Below the pieces are notes generated by a model. That model worked only from the letters and a program-made list of their open reading frames with translations, was not told the DNA's origin and made no database searches. 64,000 bases of DNA, from the NCBI GenBank assembly GCA_000827325.1, contig KN832874.1, positions 76,044-140,043 of the forward strand, written 5' to 3'. The stretch comes from Oidiodendron maius Zn. Lineage: Eukaryota; Ascomycota; Leotiomycetes; Myxotrichaceae. Of the stretch, positions 1 through 11,317 are shown one piece after another. The position numbers were made by a program, and so were the translations under genes. The stretch's first letter is position 1, and the number at the start of each line of letters is the position of its first letter.

Positions 1-157
1 CTACACGTAAAAGGGAGACCGAAATATGTAACTGTGTAACTCTGGGGTATCGAGCAGCTTCTTTTATCATGAGCTTTCACAAGCCGCGTATTTTCTGCAA
101 GGTATTGCCAAACTCTCCCTTCCCTGGCGCTCCAGCGCTTCTGCTCCAGAGTCCAAA

Positions 158-1879
158 CTACGGAACTGGCCGAATCCAGGACACCGCCAAATTGATCGCG
201 ATAGATATAACCCCGATGGTCCAAACGGAGCGATCGTAATGTGCCCCGTTATACCGGAAAATAATATTAAAGATGATACCCCCCAAGTTTCCTGCAGCGC
301 CAACGGTTCCCGATACGATCCCTGTATCAACGGCCATGTCAGCAGACACGCGACGAGGAATTTGGAAAGTAACCTACCATTCGCTGCCGGGTAAACGTGA
401 GGAACAAGTGAGAAGTTAGCACCATTGGCGGCCTCTAAAAAGAATGCCAGTCCTGCGAAGAGACCGAACATGGTGGCCTCACTTTTTGGATTCGATAACC
501 CAGCCGCGAGTAGAAACACCCCGGTAACGACCCCAAGAAAGACCAGCCACAACTTCTTTACCCAGAGAGAGCTGGTATGCCGGTAGAGAAGATCGGAGAT
601 ATAGCCGCCCAGCGGTCGGAAGAGAACGTTGAGGAGGCCGAACATTGCTGCCCATTGTCCACACTTGGTTTGTCCGAGGTGAGGAAAGTTCACCAAATAG
701 TATGAACCTAGGATCCCGTCGAGGGCTAGTTCGGCCCCAAAGGAGCACGCGTACTGGCTGACAAGCGTCAGGGTTGGTAGACTGCAGACGACGTACAACA
801 CCTCCTTAAGCGTTGGGGCAACAATGACCTCGCCATGGATGGCATCCAGACCTGCGTGGCCATCGAGTTGAATCTCGAGGTCGGAGCTTTGTGGAGTTCT
901 ATTTGTTTCATTATAATTGGCTTTCTTTGAATTTAATTCGGAGACCTTGGTGTCTTGTGACAGAACCTGACCATCTTTGGTCTCATCAAGTGGAGGAGTG
1001 ACCGGGCTACCCTCGACAATGGTAAGCTTTCGTTCAGACCATTTTCCAGTAGGAGTGTCGGTGCAAGTGAGCAACATTCCTAGAGCCACGGCAACATTAA
1101 TGATAAACGGGACGATGTACGCTACCCTCCATGCTTTGTGTGCGGTAAGTCCTCTGTGCTGGACAAGGGAGTCAAATACTGCAGGCATCACGAAACTATA
1201 ACAGGCATTAGATCAATGTGTATGCCTTTGAGCTGGTTTTCTTACTATGTGATCCCGCCTCCTGCATTTCCCCAGCCTGCAGTCAATGCATTGGCGGTGC
1301 CAATAACGTCCTTGTCGAAGAAGCCGGTTGTCCAGACCTGGCAAGGCACGAAACTGGCGCCAAGAATGCCAACAAAAAACCGCAGAGCTATTAAACCGCT
1401 CGAGCTTGTCACCAAGCCTGCCATGGCGGTCGGGATTGAGCCAGCAAGCAAGATGCCAACGAAGACTAGGCGTGGCCCAAAGCGATCACATAGTGGGCCA
1501 GAAATAAAGCGAATGAGGAAACTAGGGAAGTTAACTTTCCGTCATCCACAGAACAGGTCAGGTGGATATTACGTTGCCAGCAGGGCGACAATATTCGAAT
1601 TAGCGACATCAGTCTGACTTAGTTTCAGGTCTTTTTTAATTGTAACAGTCAACTGTTACCCTCGGTCAATTGCGCTCTTGATGGACATATATTTTGGAAG
1701 CTCACCAAGGGCGGAAATGCGTACCATGACAGGAACGCCACCATGAATCCCAGCCAGGAAAAGAAGAAGACTCTTCCATACGGATCCAAAGGATTTAGGA
1801 CAGGGATTGATTTGGCTTTATGATTGGTTGGATTGACAGTAGGGGAAGCAAAGAGCAATCGCAGAGGACCTGTGGCCAT
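158..1879 (-). CDS. crnA: High-affinity nitrate/nitrite transporter (MFS, NNP family)
   Basis: Plasma-membrane nitrate importer of the NNP branch of the major facilitator superfamily. The first exon has the CrnA-type start ([20 protein letters not shown]). Next come the [14 protein letters not shown] loop with the conserved TM2 arginine, the first nitrate signature (AGWGNAGGG, about 1260-1290) and the second ([11 protein letters not shown], about 285-320). A long hydrophilic loop between TM6 and TM7 (about 840-1075) is normal for fungal NrtA/CrnA. The frame is split by about four short introns. Joins can be followed at ALLAT|FLIRF, GIT|YFVMP and AAN|GIVSG, each with GT and AG ends. The start is the ATG at 1877-1879. 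It is the outer gene of the crnA-niiA-niaD cluster and has its own promoter with a NirA-type box. Family assignment is secure; exact intron ends are inferred. Confidence 0.93.
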
Positions 1880-2536
1880 TATGAGGATGTCCGAGGGCGA
1901 CGAGTGCGGTGGGAGTTTTAGACGGAGTCTGTCTAAACCATCATGGAACCAAAGTTCGAGCGTCTCTGGTATATGAACACAGTAAAACGATTGACTGTCA
2001 CAATACTAGGCTCGTGAGCATCCCACATCAGCGCGACCCGCGCTCCATTCCGAGGAGATGTAAAATTTGAAGGAAACTCGGTACTTTCTTCTGCCCTGCG
2101 ATAACGCGCCCAGAACGCGCGGAGATGTGTTGCACGGGATTTACTGCTTGACGTAAAACTAGACACACATGGTATGAATATTATTTAGATAAGGGCGTTC
2201 GGAGAAAATGGGCTAATATGTGTGAGGCAGGCTGACCTACATCCGAGTGTTCACAGAGCGTGATAAGGATCACGAAAATAAGTGGTCTGCTTATCTTGAG
2301 CGCCCAGGGTTGCCCAACGGGCACGTCGTAGATGAGAACCCGAAAATCTGTCTGTTACACAACGGTTTCTTCCCATGGGCTACCTCTCGTTGTTCAGGGG
2401 AATAAATATACATATGCATAAGTCGTGAGGGATCACGATTCGGCGATATTCGTGCAGTCGAAGAGGAATCGAAAGGGCTAAGCGAATCGGGTCACGTGTA
2501 CCATAAGCTCGAATTTTAGCCCCTGAAGACGAGACG

Positions 2537-2551
2537 AGATAAAAATGATAA
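2537..2551 (+). promoter_or_regulatory. Paired GATA boxes (AreA-type)
   Basis: AGATAA at 2537-2542 and TGATAA at 2546-2551 both fit HGATAR, the site of the nitrogen regulator AreA. They lie only 18 bp from a NirA-type box. Paired GATA sites close to a NirA site are typical of nitrate-gene promoters in Aspergillus. Binding itself is inferred. Confidence 0.6.
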
Positions 2552-2568
2552 GACATGACTCTCTACAT

Positions 2569-2576
2569 CTCCGCGG
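2569..2576 (+). promoter_or_regulatory. NirA-type box (CTCCGCGG) upstream of crnA
   Basis: The sequence is an exact match to CTCCGHGG, the site known for the nitrate-specific Zn2Cys6 activator NirA. It lies about 690 bp upstream of the crnA start and next to paired GATA boxes. Confidence 0.65.
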
Positions 2577-2795
2577 AAGAGTCTCATGCCCGGGAATGAG
2601 ATTACAAATTATCAGACATAGTGCACTGAGCTAACACAGACACCTATGACGAAGGGAACAGATGTTGCTCCGAGACACACGTTTCTTCTGAGCTTTGCCT
2701 ATTGGCTACAAGGTGCTTCTAAATTAATTTAAACTCCAATTAGGGTATCATGAATGCCAAAGATCATCTCAGGTATACAGGTCCATGTACGCGAC

Positions 2796-5700
2796 TTACC
2801 AGTCTATCCCATTGGATACACATCCGGCCCGTCCCGTAACCTCCTCTCTAACATCGACAACCCTCTTGCCCTTGATACCCTTGAGAATCTTGTCAACCCT
2901 TTCAAAAGGATCAACCGCCTCTTCCTTTCTCACCTTCCACTTCTCAGTCCCAAGTAATGTATCCAACTCTTCAACAGGAGGCAACTTCAAGTACACCCAG
3001 CCGTCGGTGCGCTCCTCTGCTGGGAAAGTTGCAATATTGGCCGTCTCGTCGTTTGAGCAACGACCTGCCTGCTCGCCATTGAGATCGAAATTTCTTTTGT
3101 GATAGGGACAAGAGACCCAGTATTTGCCGGCGTCGTTATCGCCGATTAAACCTTCAGAGAGAACAAATGCACGCTTGTGTGGGCACATTTGCTGCGTTGC
3201 ATAATACGCGCCCTTTATCTTGAAGATTGCAAGTTGGGTATCACCGCGCTTCACATTCGCCGAGGAAATCTGCGGTTTTTCATCAGAGAAGTGGTTGATC
3301 TTGATTATTGGCTGCCAGGAAAGACTGGACCATTGGTGACTTTTGAAGTCCTCTGTAACAGATCCTTGAGGCCAGTATGATGGCCGCTGCTGGTTCCGTT
3401 CTTCGATCATCTCAACAGTATCGACGGTTTCCGAAGTATTGGCAAATTGCTCAAAGTATTTTCGTTTTTCCGGATCCTTGATAGTTTCAGTCCACTCACA
3501 GAAGTAGGATTCTACTAATTCCTCCATCTGACGCTCCATATCTGCGCAGATCCCCAGTTTGTCATCTATAATAACCTCTCGTAGATAATCCATCCCGCCA
3601 GGGAGGTTCTCTATCCATCGTGCCGTACGCTGCAATTTGTCTGCAGTACGAATATAAAAAATAAGATACCGGTCGAGAAGAGGAATAACTTCTTCTGTTG
3701 GGACATCTTTAGCCAAAAGTTCCGAGTGGCGAGGTTTTGCGCCTCCATTGCCACCGACAAAAATATTAAACCCTTTCTCAGTGGCAATCAAGCCAAAGCT
3801 TCCATAATGTCAGCATGTTTCAGATACGGAGAGGACAAGGAAACATACTCTTTATTCTGTGCTTCAGCACATTCCCTGATGCAACCAGAAACTGCACCTT
3901 TGATCTTGTGTGGTGCTCGGATGCTTTTGTACCGCTGCTCCAGACGAATCGCGATTCCTACACTATCACCAATTCCAAAACGACACCATGTAGTTCCCAC
4001 GCAACTCTGTGACTTGTTAGTATGTGCGGTCGAGTCGATTAATGAACATTTCATGACAAACCTTGACTGTCCGAAGAGCCTTAGCATAGGCATGCCCACT
4101 CTCCATCCCGGCATTGACAAGCGCTGTCCATATACCTAATAGATCTTGTTTCTTGGCACCGAACATATCAATTCGTTGTGCACCTGTGATCTTACAATAT
4201 AGATTGTATTTCTTGGCAACCTGGCCAATGACAATTAACTTATCGGGCGTAATTTCTCCACCTGGAACCCTGGGTACGACAGAAAACGTTCCATTTCTTT
4301 GTATATTGGCGAGGAATCTATCATTTGTATCTTGAAGATCACGAATGGGCTTATCCAAGATGTGCGGATTATAGAGGCTGGCAAATATAGACCCGATTAC
4401 CGGCTTACACACCTCGCATCCAAGTGAGTCTGCAGATTTTCCAACTGCTTGCATGACCTCTGCAAATGATTTTAATTGTTTGATTCTGACCACATTGAAA
4501 AGGTCCGCCCGGGAGTAGGGGATATGCGAACACACTTGAAGAAATTAGACACACGAGACAAATTATAACACGTTGGAGCTCACTGTGATTCGGCACTTCT
4601 TGTCCCATTTCCTTCATCGTCTTGTTGAAGATAGATTGAACTATAGGCATGCAGCCAGCACATCCAGTCCCTGCTTTGGTATGGGATTTGAGTTGCCCGA
4701 TTGTATTGCAGGTCTCGTTCTTGATACAGCTGACTAGCTCGCCCTTGGTGACATTATGACAAGAGCAGACCTGCGTGTCATCGTCTCTGGAAAAATACGG
4801 TTAGCAGAGCCTATACCGACAGATTAATCGGCCGGCATACAAATCGTCGGCATTCTCATCTCCTCCACTGTTTGAGCCTAATATAAACTGGCTCGGAGGC
4901 ACATCCAGCTCTTTTTGGGTCTTGACCATCTGGTTCAGTTTCAGATAGTCTTTTGTATCTCCAATCATCATGCCTCCTAGGATGTGTTTTCCGTCCATGG
5001 TAAAGAGATACTTCTTATATACTGCATCAAAAGGATCCCTATATGTTAGAGCTTTCACCTGTTGGCCATTAGGCTGAATATTTCCATGTTCTGCGGGCTG
5101 AGTCCCATTAAACTTTGAGGCCCGTCCGCCAGGAAGAAATCGAGGACCATCTCGATCAGCGAAGAAGTCCCCAAAACTGGCTACATCCACACCCAAGAGT
5201 TTGAGTTTCGTGCTCAAGTCTGGGCGCTGAAAGGTTTTTTGCTCTATTTCTGGGTTCGTGAGATTGAAGGATAACACGTCTGCCATCTCAATCCCAGGTG
5301 CTATTATACCGAAGGTTTGATTCTCCCAGGACGCGCATTCTCCAATGGCGTAGATATCCGGGACAGTTGTCTCCAGACTAAACGTTGAAATCTGATAAGT
5401 AAGTTCCGGCATAATCTTGATTAATCGTGATTACCTTGCATTGACAATGAAACCGCCTCTATCTGAACACTTTATGCCAGCCCTTTGGCCCAGATTATCC
5501 CGTGGTTTGACACCGATCTACAATGAGAGGTTAGTATAGGGCAGAAATAGATAAACGAGTTGAAAATCTCACTGCAAAACAAATACATGAACATTCAATA
5601 ATCTCTCCGTCCTCAAAGATGATACCGGTGACATTATTGTTGTTATCTGTCGTGATGGTCGCCACCCGTTTTCGGAGCATCACATCCAGACCAAGACCTC

Positions 5701-6536
5701 GGATCTTCTCCGTCACCAATGTGCCAGCATCTCCATCCAATTGCCTTGACAAGACCCACTTGTTGCGGTCAATTAACTTCACTGTTCTAAATGTCCTCAA
5801 ATCTGTCATTGCGTTAGCAGCTTCTAGGCCAAGGAGGCCGCCTCCGACTGTCACGCCGATTGTGTCTTTGTGCAGTAAAGCAAACTCCATGAGCCGTTGG
5901 AGGTCTGAAATGGTCCTATACACGAAGACTCCGTGGGCGTCATGACCAGGAGTGTGGGTTGGGATGACTGCATCAGAGCCGGTTGCTAAAACCAGGAGGT
6001 CGTATGGGACGGTGTCGCCTGCCGATGTCTTGACTACCTTCCGATCGGGAATGATCTCTTCCACTCGAGTATTCAAGTGATAGCTGAAACAGCCGTCATC
6101 AAAGGATGAGTACTTGAAGATCTGTCAGCAGCCGTCCTCTATAAATTTTGTTGCATCTCTTGGCTCTCACCCATTCTTTTGGGTTGAGATATAACTCCTC
6201 GACCTTTCGATGCTCGAAAAACGAAGTTAATCCCACGCGATTATATGCGACGTGCTGTTCCTCTCCAATGACGACAATGTCGTACTGTCGCCTCTGCACA
6301 TCCTGCTTTATAGTTTTCTCTCTTCCCCAAAATCAGCATGGGGTCAATCAGTTGATAGAAACTTGAAAACGTTCAAGGGGCCTCAGAGCACGCGTATTCG
6401 AGCGAAGGACGACGCACATGAAGGAGAGTGCTACCATGCCAAGTCCAACCACCACCATCTTCCTTCGATACTGTCCGCCATTATCGAGGATGAGAGGGCT
6501 ATTGCCGGTGTCGCTGGAAGGTTCTGAAGAATGCAT
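2796..6536 (-). CDS. niiA: Assimilatory nitrite reductase [NAD(P)H], multi-intron
   Basis: Cytosolic enzyme reducing nitrite to ammonium. From the N-terminus: a glutathione-reductase-like FAD/NAD(P)H module ([14 protein letters not shown] near 6420-6460, then [19 protein letters not shown], and [15 protein letters not shown] near 5830); a BFD-type [2Fe-2S] segment with CSCH...CAGC cysteines (about 4650-4780); the siroheme/[4Fe-4S] reductase part with CVGTTWC and GCIREC cysteines (about 3870-4030); and a C-terminal Rieske domain with CPH and CPYH ligand motifs (about 3090-3190). Several introns break the frame; the usual Aspergillus gene also has many. The start is the ATG at 6534-6536, and the end ...NGIDW is the family's usual C-terminus. 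It is divergent from niaD across a shared promoter. Confidence 0.95.
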
Positions 6537-6709
6537 TGTCGTTGCTACCCGTCAAAGATTCCCGAGTCGATAGCACGCAACTGAAACTCTACAACCAAAA
6601 GCGTCTGCACACTCTTTGCAAACACATATCTCATATATGACCTAATCCATTAATACAACAATTGTTTGCCACGATTATTATGCTTGGACGATACCAGCGA
6701 GTGAGGCAT

Positions 6710-6717
6710 CTCCGCGG
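6710..6717 (+). promoter_or_regulatory. NirA-type box, niiA-proximal
   Basis: CTCCGCGG matches CTCCGHGG exactly. It is the NirA-type box nearest the niiA start, about 175 bp upstream of it. Confidence 0.65.
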
Positions 6718-6827
6718 CCGTCAGCTTGAAATCCGGGCCATCGCAGTGACACAATCCAAACCATGGACACCTGGTGGATTACTTTGGATCCGGGTACAAG
6801 GAACACCTTTTAGTGCAAATGTACCTC

Positions 6828-6837
6828 CTCCGCGGAG
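6828..6837. promoter_or_regulatory. Palindromic NirA-type box (CTCCGCGGAG)
   Basis: The 10-mer is a perfect palindrome, so CTCCGCGG is present on both strands (6828-6835 plus, 6830-6837 minus). It sits near the centre of the bidirectional promoter, beside the GATA boxes. Confidence 0.65.
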
Positions 6838-6881
6838 TTGGTTCTGACTAGTTGAGCTTCATGCAGTCATGAAGTAGCTCG

Positions 6882-6919
6882 TTATCTGCAGAATGGGGGC
6901 CGCTCCGGGGTCGAGATAA
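6882..6919. promoter_or_regulatory. GATA box pair (AreA-type)
   Basis: TTATCT at 6882-6887 (AGATAA on the minus strand) and AGATAA at 6914-6919 both match HGATAR. They lie between the palindromic box and the niaD-proximal NirA-type box, where an AreA-controlled nucleosome-free centre would be expected by analogy with A. nidulans. Confidence 0.55.
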
Positions 6920-7028
6920 GAGAACCCGAGGTTGGTTGGTGGCGGTTGTTGCGCTTCCAGAGACATTCTCGGCTCGTTTGATACATGAGCCAATTATGGA
7001 TCTAATTGAGGTATATTTTACGGTGCAA

Positions 7029-7036
7029 CTCCGCGG
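7029..7036 (+). promoter_or_regulatory. NirA-type box, niaD-proximal
   Basis: CTCCGCGG lies about 270 bp upstream of the niaD start codon and matches the NirA consensus exactly. Confidence 0.65.
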
Positions 7037-7306
7037 ATTGTACGTATCGCTACATATCGGGTTTCTCCTTTGACCCCGAGTATTGTATTTCGTGATGAAC
7101 AGAGCTTACGTACTAAATACCATAATCACTGACCACAGATTCTGCTGACCTAGGTACCATAACATCCAAATTTGCATAATGTATAGGCCCTTGGGTAAGG
7201 CTGTTGTTGTGTATGAAGGTTAGATTCCTTGCTTATATCTATTCGATCAAGGCTTCTGCAAGAATTGACCTCTGTGGAGGAGTTTATTACCCTTTCCTAT
7301 CACGAG

Positions 7307-10230
7307 ATGGCCACCATCACAACGACTCGGAAGTCTGAGGCCTTACTTCTTCCGGATCTGTATCCCCCAAGCTCGACCTGTTCCAGCAGTGAGGAGACCC
7401 TTGTTTCTGAACTGTCAGATATACCTTTACCGCCGCCATCGAAAGCCCCCCAAGATATTCTGAGCGTTGATCGGGACACGCCCGACCACCACGTTCCTCG
7501 AGATCCGCGTTTGATCAGACTGACTGGCGTCCATCCATTTAACGTGGAAGCACCACTTACCCAACTTTTCGATGAAGGTGCGTGGATGTCACAAAGTATT
7601 TATACTCGCACACGCTGAAAGTGAATTGAAGGCTTCCTCACAAGCCAAGAACTCTTCTATGTCAGAAACCATGGTCCGGTCCCAAAAGTACTGGATGACG
7701 AAGTTCCTACCTGGGAGTTGAGCGTGGAAGGGCGAGTAGCATTTTGGTCGCGCTACTTTACGATGACTAACGCTTGTGTAGGATGGTGGAACACCCATTC
7801 GTCCTCAATTTCAAACAGATCTTAAAAGAATTCGATCAAATTACAGCCCCCGTCACGCTCGTTTGCGCTGGTAACAGGCGCAAGGAGCAAAACCAAGTTC
7901 GCAAGTCTAAGGGGTTCTCATGGGGTGCTGCTGGGGTATCAACTGCACTCTTTACTGGCCCCATGATGTCCGATATCATACGGAGAGCCAAACCCTTGCG
8001 TAAAGCAAGATATGTGTGCATGGAGGGTGCTGACAAATTGGTATGATACTCTCTGTAGAGTTACTGTATTGGCTGTTAAACATTCTGCAGCCTAACGGAT
8101 ACTACGGAACTTCTCTGAAGCTGAACTGGGTCATGGATAAGAATAGAGGCATCATGCTCGCTCATGAGATGAATGGGGAGCCGCTTCGCCCAGATCACGG
8201 TCGCCCCTTGAGAGCCGTTGTCCCTGGACAAATCGGTGGAAGAAGTGTTAAGTGGTTGAAGCGCTTGATTGTTACAGAGTCTCCAAGCGACAACTGGTAC
8301 CACATTTATGATAACCGAGTTCTACCGTGTGTATAACCTGATCCAAATTCTCTGAAGGTTGAAATTGATTATTTCATAGGACTATGGTCTCCCCGGAAAT
8401 GTCAGCTGCAGACTCGAGATGGTGGCACGATGAACGATACGCAATATATGACCTTAGTGTCAATTCGGCGGCGGCCTACCCACAACATAACGAAGAATTG
8501 AAACTTTCTCCGCACGACGCATCCTATACCGCAAGGGGCTATGCATATGGCGGAGGCGGTCGACGAATCACTAGGGTTGAGATATCTTTAAATGATGGCA
8601 AGAGTATGTTAACAATTTGAAGACCACGAGTGGAAGCTAAATTCATGTTCTTAGCTTGGCGTTTGGCCAACATTGAATACCCCGAGGATAAGTACCGTGA
8701 ATTTCAGTCAGATTTATATGGTGGTCGAGTGGATATGTATTGGCGTGAGACCTGCTTCTGCTGGTGTCTATGGTCTCTCAATCTTCCCCATCGTGATCTC
8801 GAAACTAGCGAAGCAATTCTTGTCAGAGCTATGGACGAGGCAATGAATATCCAGCCCCGAGACATGTACTGGTCAGTTCTTGGGATGATGAACAATCCGT
8901 GGTTTAGAATTTCTATTACTAAAGGAGATGGAGTTCTGAAGTTCGATCACCCCACACAGCCAGCTCTCATACCTGGAGGTTGGATGGAACAAGTGAAGAA
9001 AGATGGCGGTGACTTAGTAAACGGATATTGGGGGAAAAGGTACAGTGGACTGTCGACAGTCGAGCCTCCAGTTGCACAGGAAATAAATATGAAAGCAAAA
9101 GCCCTGCGAAATATCATACGGATAGAAGAATTAAGGAAGCATGGTGGAGCGAAGAACCCATGGTTTGTTGTCAATGGTGAGGTGTATGACGGAACAAAAT
9201 TTCTCGATGACCATCCGGGTGGAGCGCAGAGTATCATCTCGGCGGCCTGTGCAGATGTCTCGGAGGAATTTCTTGCGATTCGTAAGTATTCTGTCTCTCA
9301 TGTCATTCCATCAAATAATGACTTTTCTTAATAGATAGCGAAACTGCAAAGGCAATGATGTGTGAGTATCATGTGGGCACTCTGGATGAGCTTGCCATTG
9401 AAGCCCTGAAGAATGTATCCGGACAAGAACCGGATGAAAGAAGACGTAGCATTTTCCTGCAGCCTCGACGTTGGGCGAAGGCAGAGCTTTGCAACAAAAG
9501 GACAGTCTCTCATGACTCGCGCATTTTTACCTTCAAACTGGAGCACGATGAACAAAAGTTAGGTTTACCGACGGGACAGCACCTTATGCTTCAAATCACA
9601 GATCCTTCATCTACAAGAAATCATATTATTAGAGCATATACACCTATTTCACAGACAGATCAACTGGGGACGATGGAGCTACTGGTCAAGATATATTTTA
9701 AGACATCCAAAGTTGAGGGCGGTAAGATGACAACGGCCCTTGATAATCTTGCCCTTGGATCATCAGTAGAGTTCAAAGGACCCGTTGGCAAATTTTCCTA
9801 CCTCGGAAAAGGAAAGTTTTCAATTAATGACAAGGAGCGATCGGTAAAATCGTTCCGAATGATCTGTGGTGGGAGCGGCATCACACCCATCTTCCAAGTC
9901 TTGCTTGCCATTATGCAAGATCCTCAAGATAAAACGACTTGCGTTATCCTTGATGGGAACAAAAGTGAAGAGGATATCCTCTGTAAGGAAGAACTTGACG
10001 CTTTGGCTGCAACCAGCGGTTCGAAGTGCTCGATTATCCATACCCTATCAAATGCATCAAGTTCATGGACAGGACTGAGGGGACGAATCTCGGCAAGTCA
10101 TCTTAAAAAGTACGCATCTCCGAAAGATGGCTCCCTGGCTCTTATTTGCGGACCAGAGGCAATGGAGAAATCAGTTGGCCAGACTCTGTTGGAACTTGGA
10201 TGGGATAAATCAGATATTGTCTTCTTTTAA
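7307..10230 (+). CDS. niaD: Assimilatory nitrate reductase [NADPH], six introns
   Basis: Cytosolic molybdo-flavohaem enzyme reducing nitrate to nitrite. Domain order: a short acidic N-terminus (MATITTTRK...); the molybdopterin domain with the Moco cysteine in TLVCAGNRRKEQN (about 7855-7890) and GYYGTSLKLNWV; the Mo-dimerisation domain; a cytochrome b5 domain with haem histidines in DDHPGG (about 9207-9225) and EYHVGTL (about 9364-9385); then a b5-reductase FAD/NADPH domain with RAYTPIS (about 9630), GGSGITPIF (about 9870) and CGPEAME (about 10148). Six introns split the gene, as in Aspergillus niaD; the fifth joins NDGK|TWRLANIEYPEDKY. I chose the ATG at 7307 because the reading frame upstream lacks a better start. 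Works with crnA and niiA. Confidence 0.96.
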
Positions 10231-11317
10231 ACGTGCATTTGAGGGAATCTGTAAAACTCATTGGTAGAGGATCGCTATTATAGTAGATTTAGCCTTGGAT
10301 TTGTAAATGACTTATGGATTGAACCTGAAATAACGCCATTTCCGACTATTCCCAGCTCATATCGTACCCAATATATCTGCTGTCGCATAGTGCTTACATT
10401 ACTTTAAAGGGCTATATAGTGAAATGTTTATACATATGAATGGCGTTCCTTACATGCAAAAGAAACTATTGCCAACGTTTGCGCTGGCATACGTGGACAT
10501 AAATTTAAATTCTGAGAATACCTTAACATCCAATAATCATATTGAAATAGCCATCAATCATACAGTCTGCAAAACCGAAATCCAAACCGTCAAGCTGTAT
10601 TGCTGTCAGAAGAGAGGAGTCTCGAGTGTGATCAGAAAATGATATACAAGCTACATATTAGTAGATTACTGCATAGCACACTGTGCATAATTAATGTTAT
10701 TTATATCAACAAAACACCCCACGGTTCGAAATATCTTCCCTGCGCGAGTAGTGATGTTCAAAGCAGCCAGGTTATAATAGGAAGAATGCCTTCTGTATCA
10801 AGACGGACTGTGTTTAATTAAGTTGAGATACAAAAGCAGTTAAAACACCCACTACTCATATCATGTTATTCCTAGTTATGTATCACCCCTCGGATCGAAC
10901 TTCTATGACCTCTATGACAACCATCCTGCCATTCGCACCACGGACATGTATAAGCCGCCGAGTCTCGGTGGCAGTGCCGAACACGCAGTCGACTCATTAT
11001 GAGAGGGCGGGGCTCGGAGCATAAAATAAGGCAGAGATTATTGCAGCCTCGGTCTATATACCTCGACTGCCCCGATGTTTTACAATTCTTTTTAGTAATA
11101 AGGACGATGACGATTGCGAATCTGGACGGCTCGCTTTGCGGGCCGAGCGGGTGTGCAGGTATCCGTCTCCGAGCAGGACCCGCTCTCCGAGGATTAAAAA
11201 ATTAATCTTTTGTCCATTGAGTCAGTGGAGGAAAAATATAAATATGCTGCTCCATCTGCTTCGTCAGGACTATCGGCCTTATATTTTAGAAAAGACTTGA
11301 ACGAATACTACGTGACT
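10231..11317. other. niaD 3' flank and FMN-reductase promoter
   Basis: AT-rich for its first 600 bp, and no supportable gene. A NirA-type box lies at 11185-11192. A short direct repeat (CTATGACCTCTATGAC) sits near 10903. Confidence 0.6.
11185..11192 (+). promoter_or_regulatory. NirA-type box (CTCCGAGG) upstream of FMN reductase gene
   Basis: CTCCGAGG fits CTCCGHGG and lies 126 bp upstream of the ATG at 11318. Chance matches of this loose 8-mer are expected a few times per 64 kb, so the call rests on its position beside the nitrate cluster. Confidence 0.4.

Larger units (their letters stand above)
1880..2795. promoter_or_regulatory. crnA upstream region between niiA 3' end and crnA
   Basis: This 0.9 kb gap has no credible gene. 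It serves crnA, which is read leftward from 1879. It contains the NirA-type box and GATA boxes listed separately. Further HGATAR matches are TGATAA at 2261-2266 and AGATAA on the minus strand at 2291-2296. Confidence 0.7.
6537..7306. promoter_or_regulatory. niiA-niaD: Bidirectional niiA-niaD promoter
   Basis: This 770 bp region between two divergent start codons carries three NirA-type boxes (6710, 6828, 7029). Between the second and third are two AreA-type GATA boxes, AGATAA at 6914-6919 (+) and its reverse complement at 6882-6887. The arrangement resembles the well-studied A. nidulans intergenic region, where NirA and AreA act together on both genes. No other gene is seen here. Confidence 0.85.

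Noticed and set aside
1138-1617. 159-codon plus-strand open frame over crnA
   Set aside because: It lies antisense to crnA exons that carry the nitrate signature, so it is a shadow frame.
6900-6910. CTCCGGGG as a fourth NirA box
   Set aside because: The fifth-to-eighth bases are GGGG; the consensus CTCCGHGG excludes G at the H position.
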